Shown here in pieces: positions 52,051-61,000 of a DNA stretch of 64,000 nucleotides. This DNA is from Kitasatospora sp. NBC_00315 (GTDB taxonomy: Bacteria; Actinomycetota; Actinomycetes; Streptomycetales; Streptomycetaceae), in assembly GCF_041435095.1 (NCBI RefSeq), contig NZ_CP108025.1, positions 7,254,001 through 7,318,000 on the forward strand. The letters run 5' to 3'. Position numbers and translations under genes: made by a program. The notes beneath the pieces are model-generated. The model had not been told where the DNA came from. It did not search any database and saw only the letters and a list, made by a program, of their open reading frames with translations. The first letter of the stretch is position 1. Every line of letters starts with the position of its first letter.

Positions 52051-52106
52051 CATCTGTGGGGCCGCGTCGCCGCAGGACCAACGCGCGCGGGCCGCCGCCG
52101 TGCGGG

Positions 52107-53114
52107 TCAGTGTTTGCGGGCGCGGCTGGGCTGGACCCGGGGCGGCTCGCCGGCCGCCTTGGGGTGGTCCGGAGGGTAGGGCAGCTCGCCGAGGCCCTCG
52201 TCCTTCGCCTGCCGCTCGTACAGCTCCAGCAGCGGTTCCAGCGAGAAGGCCTGTCCGTCCATGCCCGCCTGCAGGTCGCCGACCTCGGCGAAGCGCGCGG
52301 GCACCGTGCGCAGGTCGAAGTCCTCCGGCGAGGCGTCGTCCAGCTCCTCCCAGCGCAGCGGGGTGGAGGCGGTGGCGCCCGGCCGGGCGCGCAGTGAGTA
52401 CGCCGAGGCGATGGTCCGGTCGCGGGCCATCTGGTTGTAGTCGACGAAGATCTTCTCGCCCCGCTCCTCCTTCCACCACGCGGTGGTCACCCGCCCGGGC
52501 ATCCGCTGCTCCAGCAGGCGGCCGAGGGCGATCACGGCGTGCCGGCCGTCGGTGAACGTCCAGCGCGGCTCCAGCGGGACGTAGACGTGCAGTCCGCGGC
52601 CGCCGGAGGTCTTGGGCCAGCCCTGCATTCCGTGCTCGGTCAGCAGCTGGCGCAGCTCGTGGGCGGCCCGGGCGGCGTCGTGGAAGTCCGTGCCGGGCTG
52701 CGGGTCGAGGTCGATCCGCAGCTCGTCCGGGTGCTCGGTGTCGGCACGGCGGACCGGCCAGGGGTGGAAGGTCAGGCAGCCGAGGTTGGCCGCCCACAGC
52801 ACGGCGGCGGGCTCGGTGGGGCAGATCTCGTCGGCCGAGCGCCCGCTCGGGAAGTTGATGGTCGCCGTCGGCAGCCAGTCGGGCAGGCCCTTGGGAGCGC
52901 GCTTCTGGTAGAAGAACTCGCCCGTTACGCCGTCCGGGAAGCGCTGCAGGGTGGTCGGGCGCTCGCGCAGCCCCCGCAGCACGCCGTCGGCGACCGCCAG
53001 ATAGTACTGAGCGACGTCCAGCTTGGTGTACCCGCGCTCGGGGAAGTACACCTTGTCCGGGTTCGACAGCCGTACGGCGCGACCGGCCACGTCCAGTTCC
53101 ACAGCTCCAGCCAT
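52107..53114 (-). CDS. LigD-type DNA polymerase/primase domain protein (NHEJ)
   Basis: 335 residues from ATG 53114. Archaeo-eukaryotic primase-fold polymerase of bacterial end joining. Landmarks are VRLSNPDKVYFPERGYTKLD at the start, the catalytic acidic motif LRIDLDPQPGTDF (DxD), KTSGGRGLHVYVPLEP and the C-terminal ERGEKIFVDYNQMARDRT. It is a stand-alone polymerase domain: no ligase or nuclease domain is fused. The ligase is the divergent neighbour, 91 bp away, and no Ku gene is in the window. Confidence 0.92.
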   Translation of the reverse strand: MAGAVELDVAGRAVRLSNPDKVYFPERGYTKLDVAQYYLAVADGVLRGLRERPTTLQRFPDGVTGEFFYQKRAPKGLPDWLPTATINFPSGRSADEICPTEPAAVLWAANLGCLTFHPWPVRRADTEHPDELRIDLDPQPGTDFHDAARAAHELRQLLTEHGMQGWPKTSGGRGLHVYVPLEPRWTFTDGRHAVIALGRLLEQRMPGRVTTAWWKEERGEKIFVDYNQMARDRTIASAYSLRARPGATASTPLRWEELDDASPEDFDLRTVPARFAEVGDLQAGMDGQAFSLEPLLELYERQAKDEGLGELPYPPDHPKAAGEPPRVQPSRARKH

Positions 53115-53205
53115 ACCGACCACGCTAGGCCGCGGGGTCGGCGCGCGCGCCCGGAGCGGGTGCCTCCCCGCGCGCCGGGGCGGCTGCGCGGGCACCATCG
53201 GAGGC

Positions 53206-54267
53206 ATGGACCTGCCTGTGATGCCCCCGGTCGCGCCGATGCTCGCGAAGGCCGTGCCCGCGATCCCGCCGGGCATGCAGTACGAGGGCAAGTGGGACGG
53301 CTTCCGCGCGATCGTCTTCCGGGACGGCGACGAGGTCGAGATCGGCAGCCGTACCGGAAAGCCGCTGACCCGGTACTTCCCCGAGCTGGTCACGGCCTTC
53401 CGCCGGGAGCTGCCGGCCCGCTGCGTGGTGGACGGCGAGATCGTGATCGTCCGGGACGGCCGGCTGCGCTTCGAGGAGCTGCTGGAGCGGATCCACCCGG
53501 CGGCCTCCCGGGTCCGGACCCTCGCCGAGCGCACGCCCGCGTCCTTCGTGGGCTTCGACCTGCTGGCGCTCGGCGAGCGCTCCCTGCTGGACGAGCCGCT
53601 GGAGATCCGCCGCGCCGCCCTGGTGGAGGCCCTGGCCGGAGCCGGCGACCCGGTCTTCACGGCCCCCGCCACCACCGACCTCGACCTGGCCGGCACCTGG
53701 TTCTCGCAGTTCGAGGGCGCGGGGCTGGACGGCGTGGTGGCCAAGCCGCTGGACCAGCCCTACCGGCCCGGCGACCGGACGATGTTCAAGGTCAAGCACG
53801 GGCGGACCGCCGACTGCGTGGTGGCCGGCTACCGCGAGCACAAGAGCGGGCCGGTGGTCGGCTCCCTGCTGCTCGGCCTGTACGACACCGACGGGCGGCT
53901 GCAGCACGTCGGCGTCTGCGCGGCCTTCCCGATGGCCCGCCGCCGTGAGCTCGCCGAGGAACTGGCCCCACTGCGGACCGACGGGCTCACCGGCCACCCC
54001 TGGGCCGCCTGGGCGGACGAGCAGGCACAGGCGGGCGGGCGGCTGCCCGGAGCGCAGAGCCGCTGGACGGGCGGCAAGGACCTCTCCTGGGTGCCGCTGC
54101 GCCCGGAGCGGGTCTGCGAGGTCGGCTACGACCACATGGAGGGCACCCGGTTCCGGCACACCGTCCAGTTCCGCTCGTGGCGGCCCGACCGGACGCCGGA
54201 GAGCTGCACCTACGAGCAGCTGGAGGAGCCGGTCTCCTACGACCTCGCACGGGTCCTGGGCGCGTAG
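53206..54267 (+). CDS. ATP-dependent DNA ligase
   Basis: 353 residues from ATG 53206. Motif I is YEGKWDGFRAIVF with the adenylated Lys (about residue 27). Motif III is DGEIVIVRDGRLRF, motif IIIa FVGFDLLAL, motif IV AGLDGVVAKPLDQPYRPGD and motif V MFKVKHGRTADCVV. An OB-fold follows to the end. Single-domain ligase of the LigC/LigD-ligase type, probably working with the divergent polymerase in end joining or repair. Confidence 0.92.
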   Translation: MDLPVMPPVAPMLAKAVPAIPPGMQYEGKWDGFRAIVFRDGDEVEIGSRTGKPLTRYFPELVTAFRRELPARCVVDGEIVIVRDGRLRFEELLERIHPAASRVRTLAERTPASFVGFDLLALGERSLLDEPLEIRRAALVEALAGAGDPVFTAPATTDLDLAGTWFSQFEGAGLDGVVAKPLDQPYRPGDRTMFKVKHGRTADCVVAGYREHKSGPVVGSLLLGLYDTDGRLQHVGVCAAFPMARRRELAEELAPLRTDGLTGHPWAAWADEQAQAGGRLPGAQSRWTGGKDLSWVPLRPERVCEVGYDHMEGTRFRHTVQFRSWRPDRTPESCTYEQLEEPVSYDLARVLGA

Positions 54268-54712
54268 GAGACGCCACGGCGCCCGCGGCGGCCCGGGCCG
54301 GGCCGGCCGCCGCGGCGGACGCAACTGCCGCAGCTGCCGCAACGGGCGTTCGCGGGCGATCGACGGCCGGGGCGTTCATCGCGCAGGGCTCACCGTCATT
54401 GTCGCTGTACAGCAATGTGAATGACGTGTCGTCAGTACTTCACAGGGAATCCTTGACGAGGCATTTGGTCTATGCCAATCTCCTGGAAGGTCTGGACCAG
54501 CGGTCCTCCGCTCACGGAGGCCGGATCCGCCGGGGCGTGCCACGGGGGGCACGCTCAGGGCGGCGGTGTGCCGGGCCGCAACGGCCGGCGGCCGGCCCCG
54601 CGCACGGGCCGGGCACCACCCGCGGGCCGGTCTCTCCACCAGCCCGCGGCCGGCACCGGCCGCCGTCCGGGCGTGCGCTCCCGAACCCCCGACCGTCGAA
54701 GTGAGCCCGCCG
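54268..54712 (+). promoter_or_regulatory. Upstream region of the NRPS operon
   Basis: 445 bp without a supported gene. The stretch 54390-54480 is markedly less GC-rich and holds stacked inverted repeats: GCTGTACAGC (54404-54413), TGTGAA/TTCACA (54416-54421 and 54439-54444) and, nested inside, TGACG-TGT-CGTCA (54422-54434). AGGTCTGGACCA (54488-54499) resembles the dre-like sites at 11432 and 20971, with two mismatches to TGGTCTAGACCA. TTGACG at 54453-54458 could be a -35, but I see no good -10 at the right distance. Confidence 0.5.
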
Positions 54713-57700
54713 ATGCCCGAGCAGCACCACGACCGCAGCGCCATCCCCGCCGGCCCGGCCCAGCTGGGAGTCTGGCTGACCGAGCGCCTGCTTCCCGTCC
54801 ACGAGGCCTACCACCTGCCCCTGCGGATCTCCTTCGGCCGGCTCGACGCCGACGCCCTCGACCGCGCCGTGACCGCACTGGTCCGCCGGCACCCGCTGCT
54901 GACCACCGTGGCGGCCGAGCGCGACGGCGAGGTCCTGCTGGTGCCGGCCGGCGCGCCCGTCCGCCTGGTCCGGGTGGACGCGGGCGACGACAGCCCGGCC
55001 GACTTCGAGAAGCGGGTGGCCGAGGACGGCGCCCGCCCGTTCCTCCCGGAGTCCGGTCCGCCGGTTCGCTTCACCCTGTACCGGCGTCCGGAGGGGCGGG
55101 CCGAGCTGCTGGTGGTGGCGCACCACGCGGTGTTCGACGGCGCCTCCAAGGAGGTCCTGGTCAACGACCTGGCCGCCGGCTACGGCGCCGCCCTGCGCGG
55201 CGAAACGGCGGCCGGTGAGACCGCGCCCCGCCACCCCGCCACCGCGCCCGCGCCGGACGACGAGGCGGTCCGCGGCGCCGCGCGGTGGTACGGCCCGCGC
55301 TGGGCGGCGGCCACCGAGCCCGTCCTGCCGGGCCTCCCGCGCGCCGGCACGGCCGCCGCACCGGGCGACGTCGTGCACCTCCGGCTGGACGGGTCCGCCC
55401 GCGCCGAGCTGGCCACGGCCGCCGGGAACAGCGGTGTCACCGTGTTCGAGTTCCTGCTCGCGGCCCTGCACGGGCTGCTGGCCCGCTACGGGGGCGAGGC
55501 CGTACCGGTGGCCGTGGCCCTGTCCACCCGGGCCGCCGCGCAGGCCGGGGAGATCGGCCTGTTCGTCAACGAGCTGCCCGTGCACGCACCCGTGCTCGAT
55601 CCGGACGGTCCCGGGGGCGGGGCCCCGGCCCGCACCGCCTTCCAGCGGTACGCCCGCGCCGTACGGGCGGAGCTCCGCGGCGGATACCCGTACCGCGCCG
55701 TGCCGTTCGGTACGGCCGTGGCCGGTCTGAGCCCCCGGGTCGGCCTGACCCCCGTCTCGCTGGGCTACCGCCGACGCGGGCCGGATCCGGTCTTCGAGGG
55801 CGCCGAGGCCCGGGTCGACTGGGCCGTCTTCAACGGCACCGCCCGCAACACCCTGCACCTCCAGGTGGTCGACGCACCGGACGGGGTCGATCTCGGCCTG
55901 CAGTACGACCCCGAGGTGATCGCGCCCGCCACCGCCCGCAGGATCGCCGGGCACTACACGACCCTGCTGGCGGGCGCCGTCGCCGCGCCGGGTACCGCGC
56001 TGGCCGACCTGCCGCTGTTGGACGAGGACGAGTACCGCGCCGTCACGGGCCGCCCGAACACCACCGCACGGGCCTACCCCGCCGACCGCACGGTGCTCGA
56101 CCTCGTCCGCGAGCGGGCTGCCGCCGACCCCGGGGCCGTCGCCGTCACCGCCGGCGCCGACCGGCTGGGCTACCGCGAGCTGATCACCCGCGCCGAGCGG
56201 CTGGCCGCCGTCCTGCGCGCCGCCGGAGCAGGCCCGGGCACGCTGGTCGGCCTGCACCTGGACCGTACCGTGGCCCTGCCGGTGGCCCTGCTCGCCGTCC
56301 TCGCCACCGGCGCCGCCTACCTGCCGCTCGACCCCGGCTACCCGCCCGAGCGGCTCGCCCAGGTGTTCGCCGACTCCGGCGCCGCACTGCTGCTGGCCGA
56401 CCACGAGCCCTCGCCGGAGCTCGCCGCGGTCGCCCCCGTGGTGCTGCGGCCGGCCGACGCCGCGCAGTCCGATCCGGCGCGGCCGGTGACCGACGGCCCC
56501 GGACCCGAGGACCGTGCGTACGTGCTCTACACCTCCGGGTCCACCGGGCGGCCGAAGGGTGTGGAGGTCGGGCACCGGGCGCTGGTGAACCTGCTGAGCT
56601 CCTTCGCCGAGCGGCTCGGTTCGGGGCCGGGGGACGTGTGGCTGGGGCTGACCTCGCTGTCCTTCGACATCTCGGCGCTGGAGATCTTCCTGCCGCTGAT
56701 CACCGGTGGTCGCCTGGTGCTGGCCCCGGAGGGCCTGGCCACCGACGGCCCCGGACTGCTCGACCTGATCGAGCGCGAGCAGATCACCCACGCCCAGGCC
56801 ACCCCCTCCGGCTGGCGGGTGCTGCTGGCCGCCGAACCGGGCGCCCTCGGCGTGGTCGGGCTGGTCGGCGGCGAGGCCCTGCCCCTGCCGCTCGCCCGTG
56901 AACTGCGCGGCGTCCTGCACGGGCTGCACAACGGGTACGGCCCCACCGAGACCACCATCTACTCCACCTGCGCCGAGATCCCGCGCGACGCCGAACGGGT
57001 GACCATCGGCCGGCCGATCTCCAACACCCGGGCCTACGTGCTCGACGCCGACCTGCGCCCCACCCCGCTCGGCATACCCGGGGAGCTGCTGCTCGGCGGC
57101 GACGGCCTGGCACACGGCTATCTGGGCCGGCCCGAGTTGACCGCCGAGCGGTTCGTGCGGGATCCGTTCGGTCCGGCGGGGGGCCGGTTGTACCGGACGG
57201 GGGACCTGGCGGCCTGGACGGCCGACGGTGAGCTGGACTTCCTGGGGCGGATCGACAACCAGGTGAAGATCCGCGGCCACCGGATCGAACTCGGCGAGAT
57301 CGAGGCCCGGTTGCTGGAGCACCCGGCCGTCGCCGAGGCCGCCGTCGCGGCCCACCACGACGATGCCGCAGCGCCGTACCTGGTCGGCTACGTGACCCTG
57401 GCCGCGGGCGAGCCGGGCCTCCCGCAGCTGCGCGAGCACCTGCTGCGGACGCTGCCCGCCCCGATGGTGCCGCAGCGCTTCCTGCGGCTGGAGCGGCTGC
57501 CGCTGACGCCGAGCGGCAAGCTCGACCGCCGGGCTCTGCCGCCCGCTCCCGCCGAGCCCTCGACCTCGGCCGAGCGGCCCTCGCCCGGGCCGGCGGCGGA
57601 TCCGGTGGAGGAGGCGGTCCGCGAGATCTGGGCGCAGGTGCTCGACCTCCCCGACGTCGGACCGGACGACGACCTCTTCGACCTGGGCGGACACTCACTG

Positions 57701-57820
57701 ACGATCATTCAGATCGGCGCGCGGATCCGCAGGACGCTGGGCGTCGAGCTCGGCTTCGACATCTTCTTCGACGTCCCGACCGTGGCCGGTATCGCGGCGG
57801 CGGTACGCGAGCGCCTCTGA
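54713..57820 (+). CDS. Non-ribosomal peptide synthetase, one module (C-A-T)
   Basis: 1035 residues from ATG 54713; GTG 54701 is the alternative. The condensation domain (about 10-430) has an intact HHxxxDG motif (HHAVFDG, H137 onward). The adenylation domain (about 455-950) has VLYTSGSTGRPKGVEVG near 604, LSFDISALEIF, NGYGPTETTIYST, LYRTGDLAAW and the A10 lysine in LTPSGKLDRRALP. The carrier domain carries the phosphopantetheine serine S995 in DLGGHSLTI. My reading of the specificity pocket is D-I-L-A-L-G-G-I-Y, nearest in memory to small or glycine-type pockets; treat it as tentative. Because it starts with C and is first in the visible operon, the C domain may attach an acyl starter. Confidence 0.94.
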   Translation: MPEQHHDRSAIPAGPAQLGVWLTERLLPVHEAYHLPLRISFGRLDADALDRAVTALVRRHPLLTTVAAERDGEVLLVPAGAPVRLVRVDAGDDSPADFEKRVAEDGARPFLPESGPPVRFTLYRRPEGRAELLVVAHHAVFDGASKEVLVNDLAAGYGAALRGETAAGETAPRHPATAPAPDDEAVRGAARWYGPRWAAATEPVLPGLPRAGTAAAPGDVVHLRLDGSARAELATAAGNSGVTVFEFLLAALHGLLARYGGEAVPVAVALSTRAAAQAGEIGLFVNELPVHAPVLDPDGPGGGAPARTAFQRYARAVRAELRGGYPYRAVPFGTAVAGLSPRVGLTPVSLGYRRRGPDPVFEGAEARVDWAVFNGTARNTLHLQVVDAPDGVDLGLQYDPEVIAPATARRIAGHYTTLLAGAVAAPGTALADLPLLDEDEYRAVTGRPNTTARAYPADRTVLDLVRERAAADPGAVAVTAGADRLGYRELITRAERLAAVLRAAGAGPGTLVGLHLDRTVALPVALLAVLATGAAYLPLDPGYPPERLAQVFADSGAALLLADHEPSPELAAVAPVVLRPADAAQSDPARPVTDGPGPEDRAYVLYTSGSTGRPKGVEVGHRALVNLLSSFAERLGSGPGDVWLGLTSLSFDISALEIFLPLITGGRLVLAPEGLATDGPGLLDLIEREQITHAQATPSGWRVLLAAEPGALGVVGLVGGEALPLPLARELRGVLHGLHNGYGPTETTIYSTCAEIPRDAERVTIGRPISNTRAYVLDADLRPTPLGIPGELLLGGDGLAHGYLGRPELTAERFVRDPFGPAGGRLYRTGDLAAWTADGELDFLGRIDNQVKIRGHRIELGEIEARLLEHPAVAEAAVAAHHDDAAAPYLVGYVTLAAGEPGLPQLREHLLRTLPAPMVPQRFLRLERLPLTPSGKLDRRALPPAPAEPSTSAERPSPGPAADPVEEAVREIWAQVLDLPDVGPDDDLFDLGGHSLTIIQIGARIRRTLGVELGFDIFFDVPTVAGIAAAVRERL

Positions 57821-58087
57821 CCGACGCGGGAGGGGCGGGCCCCGTGCGGCCCGCGCCTCCCGCCCCGGCGCCGCTCCGCGCGGCCCCCGGCGCACCCGCG
57901 CGCCGCCCCTCATGTGCCGTCCCCCGCGGTGTCGTCGCGACCGGCCGCTCCTGGCCGCGGCTCCACGGCGCCCCGACCCGAGCCCCTCGCCGCTGCTCCG
58001 CCGCGGCCTTCGGCGCGCTGCGCCCCATCCCCTTCCGTGCCGCTGCCCCGTGGCGGCCCGCCGGTACCCCACCTCGACAGGAATCCG
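57821..58087 (+). other. Gap between the first two NRPS genes
   Basis: 267 bp of GC-rich sequence with no supported gene and no clear terminator. The frame of the following NRPS is open from 57914, but the codon pattern and lack of homology to C-domain N-termini favour the start at 58088. There is no obvious Shine-Dalgarno close to ATG 58088. Confidence 0.4.
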
Positions 58088-61000
58088 ATGAGTGAGACGC
58101 AGGACCCCCAGGCAGACTGGTCGGCCGCCAAGCGCAGTCTGCTGGCCCAGCGGTTGCGCGGCTCCGCCGCCCCGGCCCAGGTGGTCGGGCGCCGTCCGGC
58201 GGGTACGGTGCCGCCGTTGTCCAGCGGGCAGGAGCGGCTCTGGTTCATGGAGCAGTTCGCGCCCGGGAGTACGGCGTACGCGCTCGCGCCCGCGCGGCGG
58301 TTGCGCGGCCCGCTGGACCGCTCCGCACTGGACGCCGCGCTCACCGAGCTCGTCGCCCGGCACGAGGGGCTGCGGATGGCCTTCCCCAGTAGCGAGGACG
58401 GCGTCGCCGAGGTCACCGTCGCCGATCCGGCACCCTTCGCCGCCCGCTTGGTCGACGTCTCCGGCGACGCCGGGGGGCACCCGGAGCAGGACCCGGAGCT
58501 CCGGGCCGCCGCGGTCATCCAGGACGCCGTTGCCGAGCCGTTCGATCTCGCCGCCGGCCCGCTGCTGCGCGCGGTGCTGGTCCGGCTGGCCACGGAGGAC
58601 CACGTGCTCGCCCTGGTGATGCACCACATCGCCTGTGACGGCTGGTCGGTGGACATCCTCAACCGGGAGCTGTCGGTGCTCTACGCGCGCCACTGCGGGG
58701 GCGAGACGGAGCCGCTCCCCGAGCCGGCGGTGCAGTTCGGCGACTACGCGCGCTGGCAGCGCGCCCGGCTGACGGACGGATCGCTCACCGCCTCACGCGA
58801 CTACTGGCGCACCGAGCTGGCCGACGTCCCGTCGCTCGACCTGCCCACCGACCGGCCGCGGCCGCCGGTGCTGACCTTCGACGGCGCCGTGCACCGCTTC
58901 CGGTGGAGCGGCGAACTGTCGGACCGCGTCGGCGAGTTGTCGCGCGCCTACGGGGCCTCCCGGTACATGGTGCTGATGGCGGCGTTCCAGGTGCTGTTGG
59001 CCCGGCACAGCGGTCAGTCGGACTTCGCGGTCGGCTCGCCGGTGGCGGGTCGTCTGCATCGTGAACTCGAAGGCGTGGTCGGGCCGTTCGTGAACATGCT
59101 GCCGGTGCGGGCGCGCCTCGATGACGATCCGTCGTTCGGGCGGCTGGTGAGCCGGGTGCGCGAGCGGACCCTGGACGCCTACACGCACCAGGAGGTGCCG
59201 TTCGAGCAGATGGTCACCGACCTCGCGGTGGAGCGGGACGTCAGCCGGTCCGCGGTGTTCCAGACCACCTTCGCCTTCCAGAACTACGGCGAACGGGCCG
59301 CCCCCGGCGCCCCGGCGGCGGCGCTCGGAAACGAGGGGTTCGGCTACGAGAGCACCACCACGCACTTTGACCTCGCGCTGTACCTGACGGAGCTGGAGGA
59401 CGGCCTGCTCGGGGTGTTCACCTACCGTACGGATCTGTTCGACGCGGCGACGGTGGAGCGGTTCGCGGAGCGTTTCGAGTTGTTGGTGGTGGCGGCGTTG
59501 GCGGATCCGGATGTGCCGGTGTCGCGGTTGCCGTTGTTGGGTGCGGGTGAGTTGGCGTGTGTGGTGGGGGAGTGGGCGGTGGGGCCGGAGTTGCCGGTGG
59601 GTGGGCCGGTGACGTTGACGGGGTTGATCGCGCGCAGTGTGGAGCGGTGTCCGGATGAGCCGGCGTTGGTGTTCGAGGATCGGGTGGTGAGTTACCGGGA
59701 GTTGGGTGCGGGGGCGGATCGGTTGGCGTTGCGGTTGCGTGCTCTGGGGGTGGGGCGTGATGACCGGGTGGCGGTGTGTCTGGAGCAGTCGCCGGAGTTG
59801 GCGGTGGCGTTGGTGGGGGTGTTGAGGGCGGGGGGTTGTTATCTGCCGTTGGATCCGGAGGCGCCGTCGGCGCGGTTGGACGCGTTGGTGGCGGATGCGG
59901 GTGCGGTGGTGTTGGTGACGGATTCGTTGTTGGGGGTGCGGTTCCCGGGGTTCGCGGGGGCGCGGGTGTTGGTGGACGTTGATGCGGACGTGGATGCGGA
60001 CGTCGAGGTGGGCGGTGACGTCGGTGTTGGTTTCGGTGGGTTGGGGGAGGTGTCGGGGCCGGGGGATCTGGCGTATGTGATTTATACGTCGGGTTCGACG
60101 GGTGTGCCGAAGGGGGTGGCGGTTCAGCATCGGGAGGTGGTGAATTATCTGGTGGGGGTGGGTGAGCGGTTGGGGGTGGTGCCGGGGTCGAGTTTCGGGT
60201 TGTTGCAGTCGTTGTCGTTCGATTTCAGTATCACGATGTTGTATCTGGCGTTGGGTTCGGGTGGGCGGGTGCATCTGTTGCCGCGGCGGATTGCGGGGGT
60301 GGAGTTGGCGGAGCGGATAGAGGCGTTGGGTGTTGATTATCTGAAGATGACGCCGTCGCATTTGGCGGCGTTGGGTGCTGATGTGTCGGTGGAGCGGTTG
60401 TTGCCGCGTCGGGCGTTGGTGCTGGGTGGTGAGGCGAGTGCGTTCGGGTGGGCGCGGGAGTTGGCGGCGTCGGGTCGGTGTGCGGTGTTCAACCACTACG
60501 GGCCGACGGAGGCGACGGTGGGGGTGACGGTGTTCGAGGTGACGGCGCCGGGTCCGTCGTCCGGTGCGCTGTCCGGTCCGTCGTCGGGTGCGGTGTCGGG
60601 TGCGGGCTCCGGTTCGTCGTCGGGTGTGGTGTCGGTGGGGAGTACGCCGATCGGGCGGCCGTTGGCGGGGGCGCGGTGTTATGTGCTGGATGGGCATCGT
60701 CGTCCGGTGCCGCCGGGTGTGGTGGGGGAGTTGTATGTGGGTGGGGAGCGGTTGGCGCGGGGGTATCTGGGGCGGGGGGATCTGACGGCGGAGCGGTTTG
60801 TGGAGGATCCGTTCGGGGGTGTGGGTGCGCGGTTGTATCGGACGGGGGATCTGGCTCGGTGGCGGGGGGATGGTGAGCTGGAGTTCCTGGGTCGGGGTGA
60901 TCATCAGATCAAGGTGCGTGGGTATCGGGTGGAGCCGGGGGAGATCGAGGCGGCGTTGACGGCGTTGCCGGGGGTGTCCCAGGCGGTGGTGGTGGCGCGG

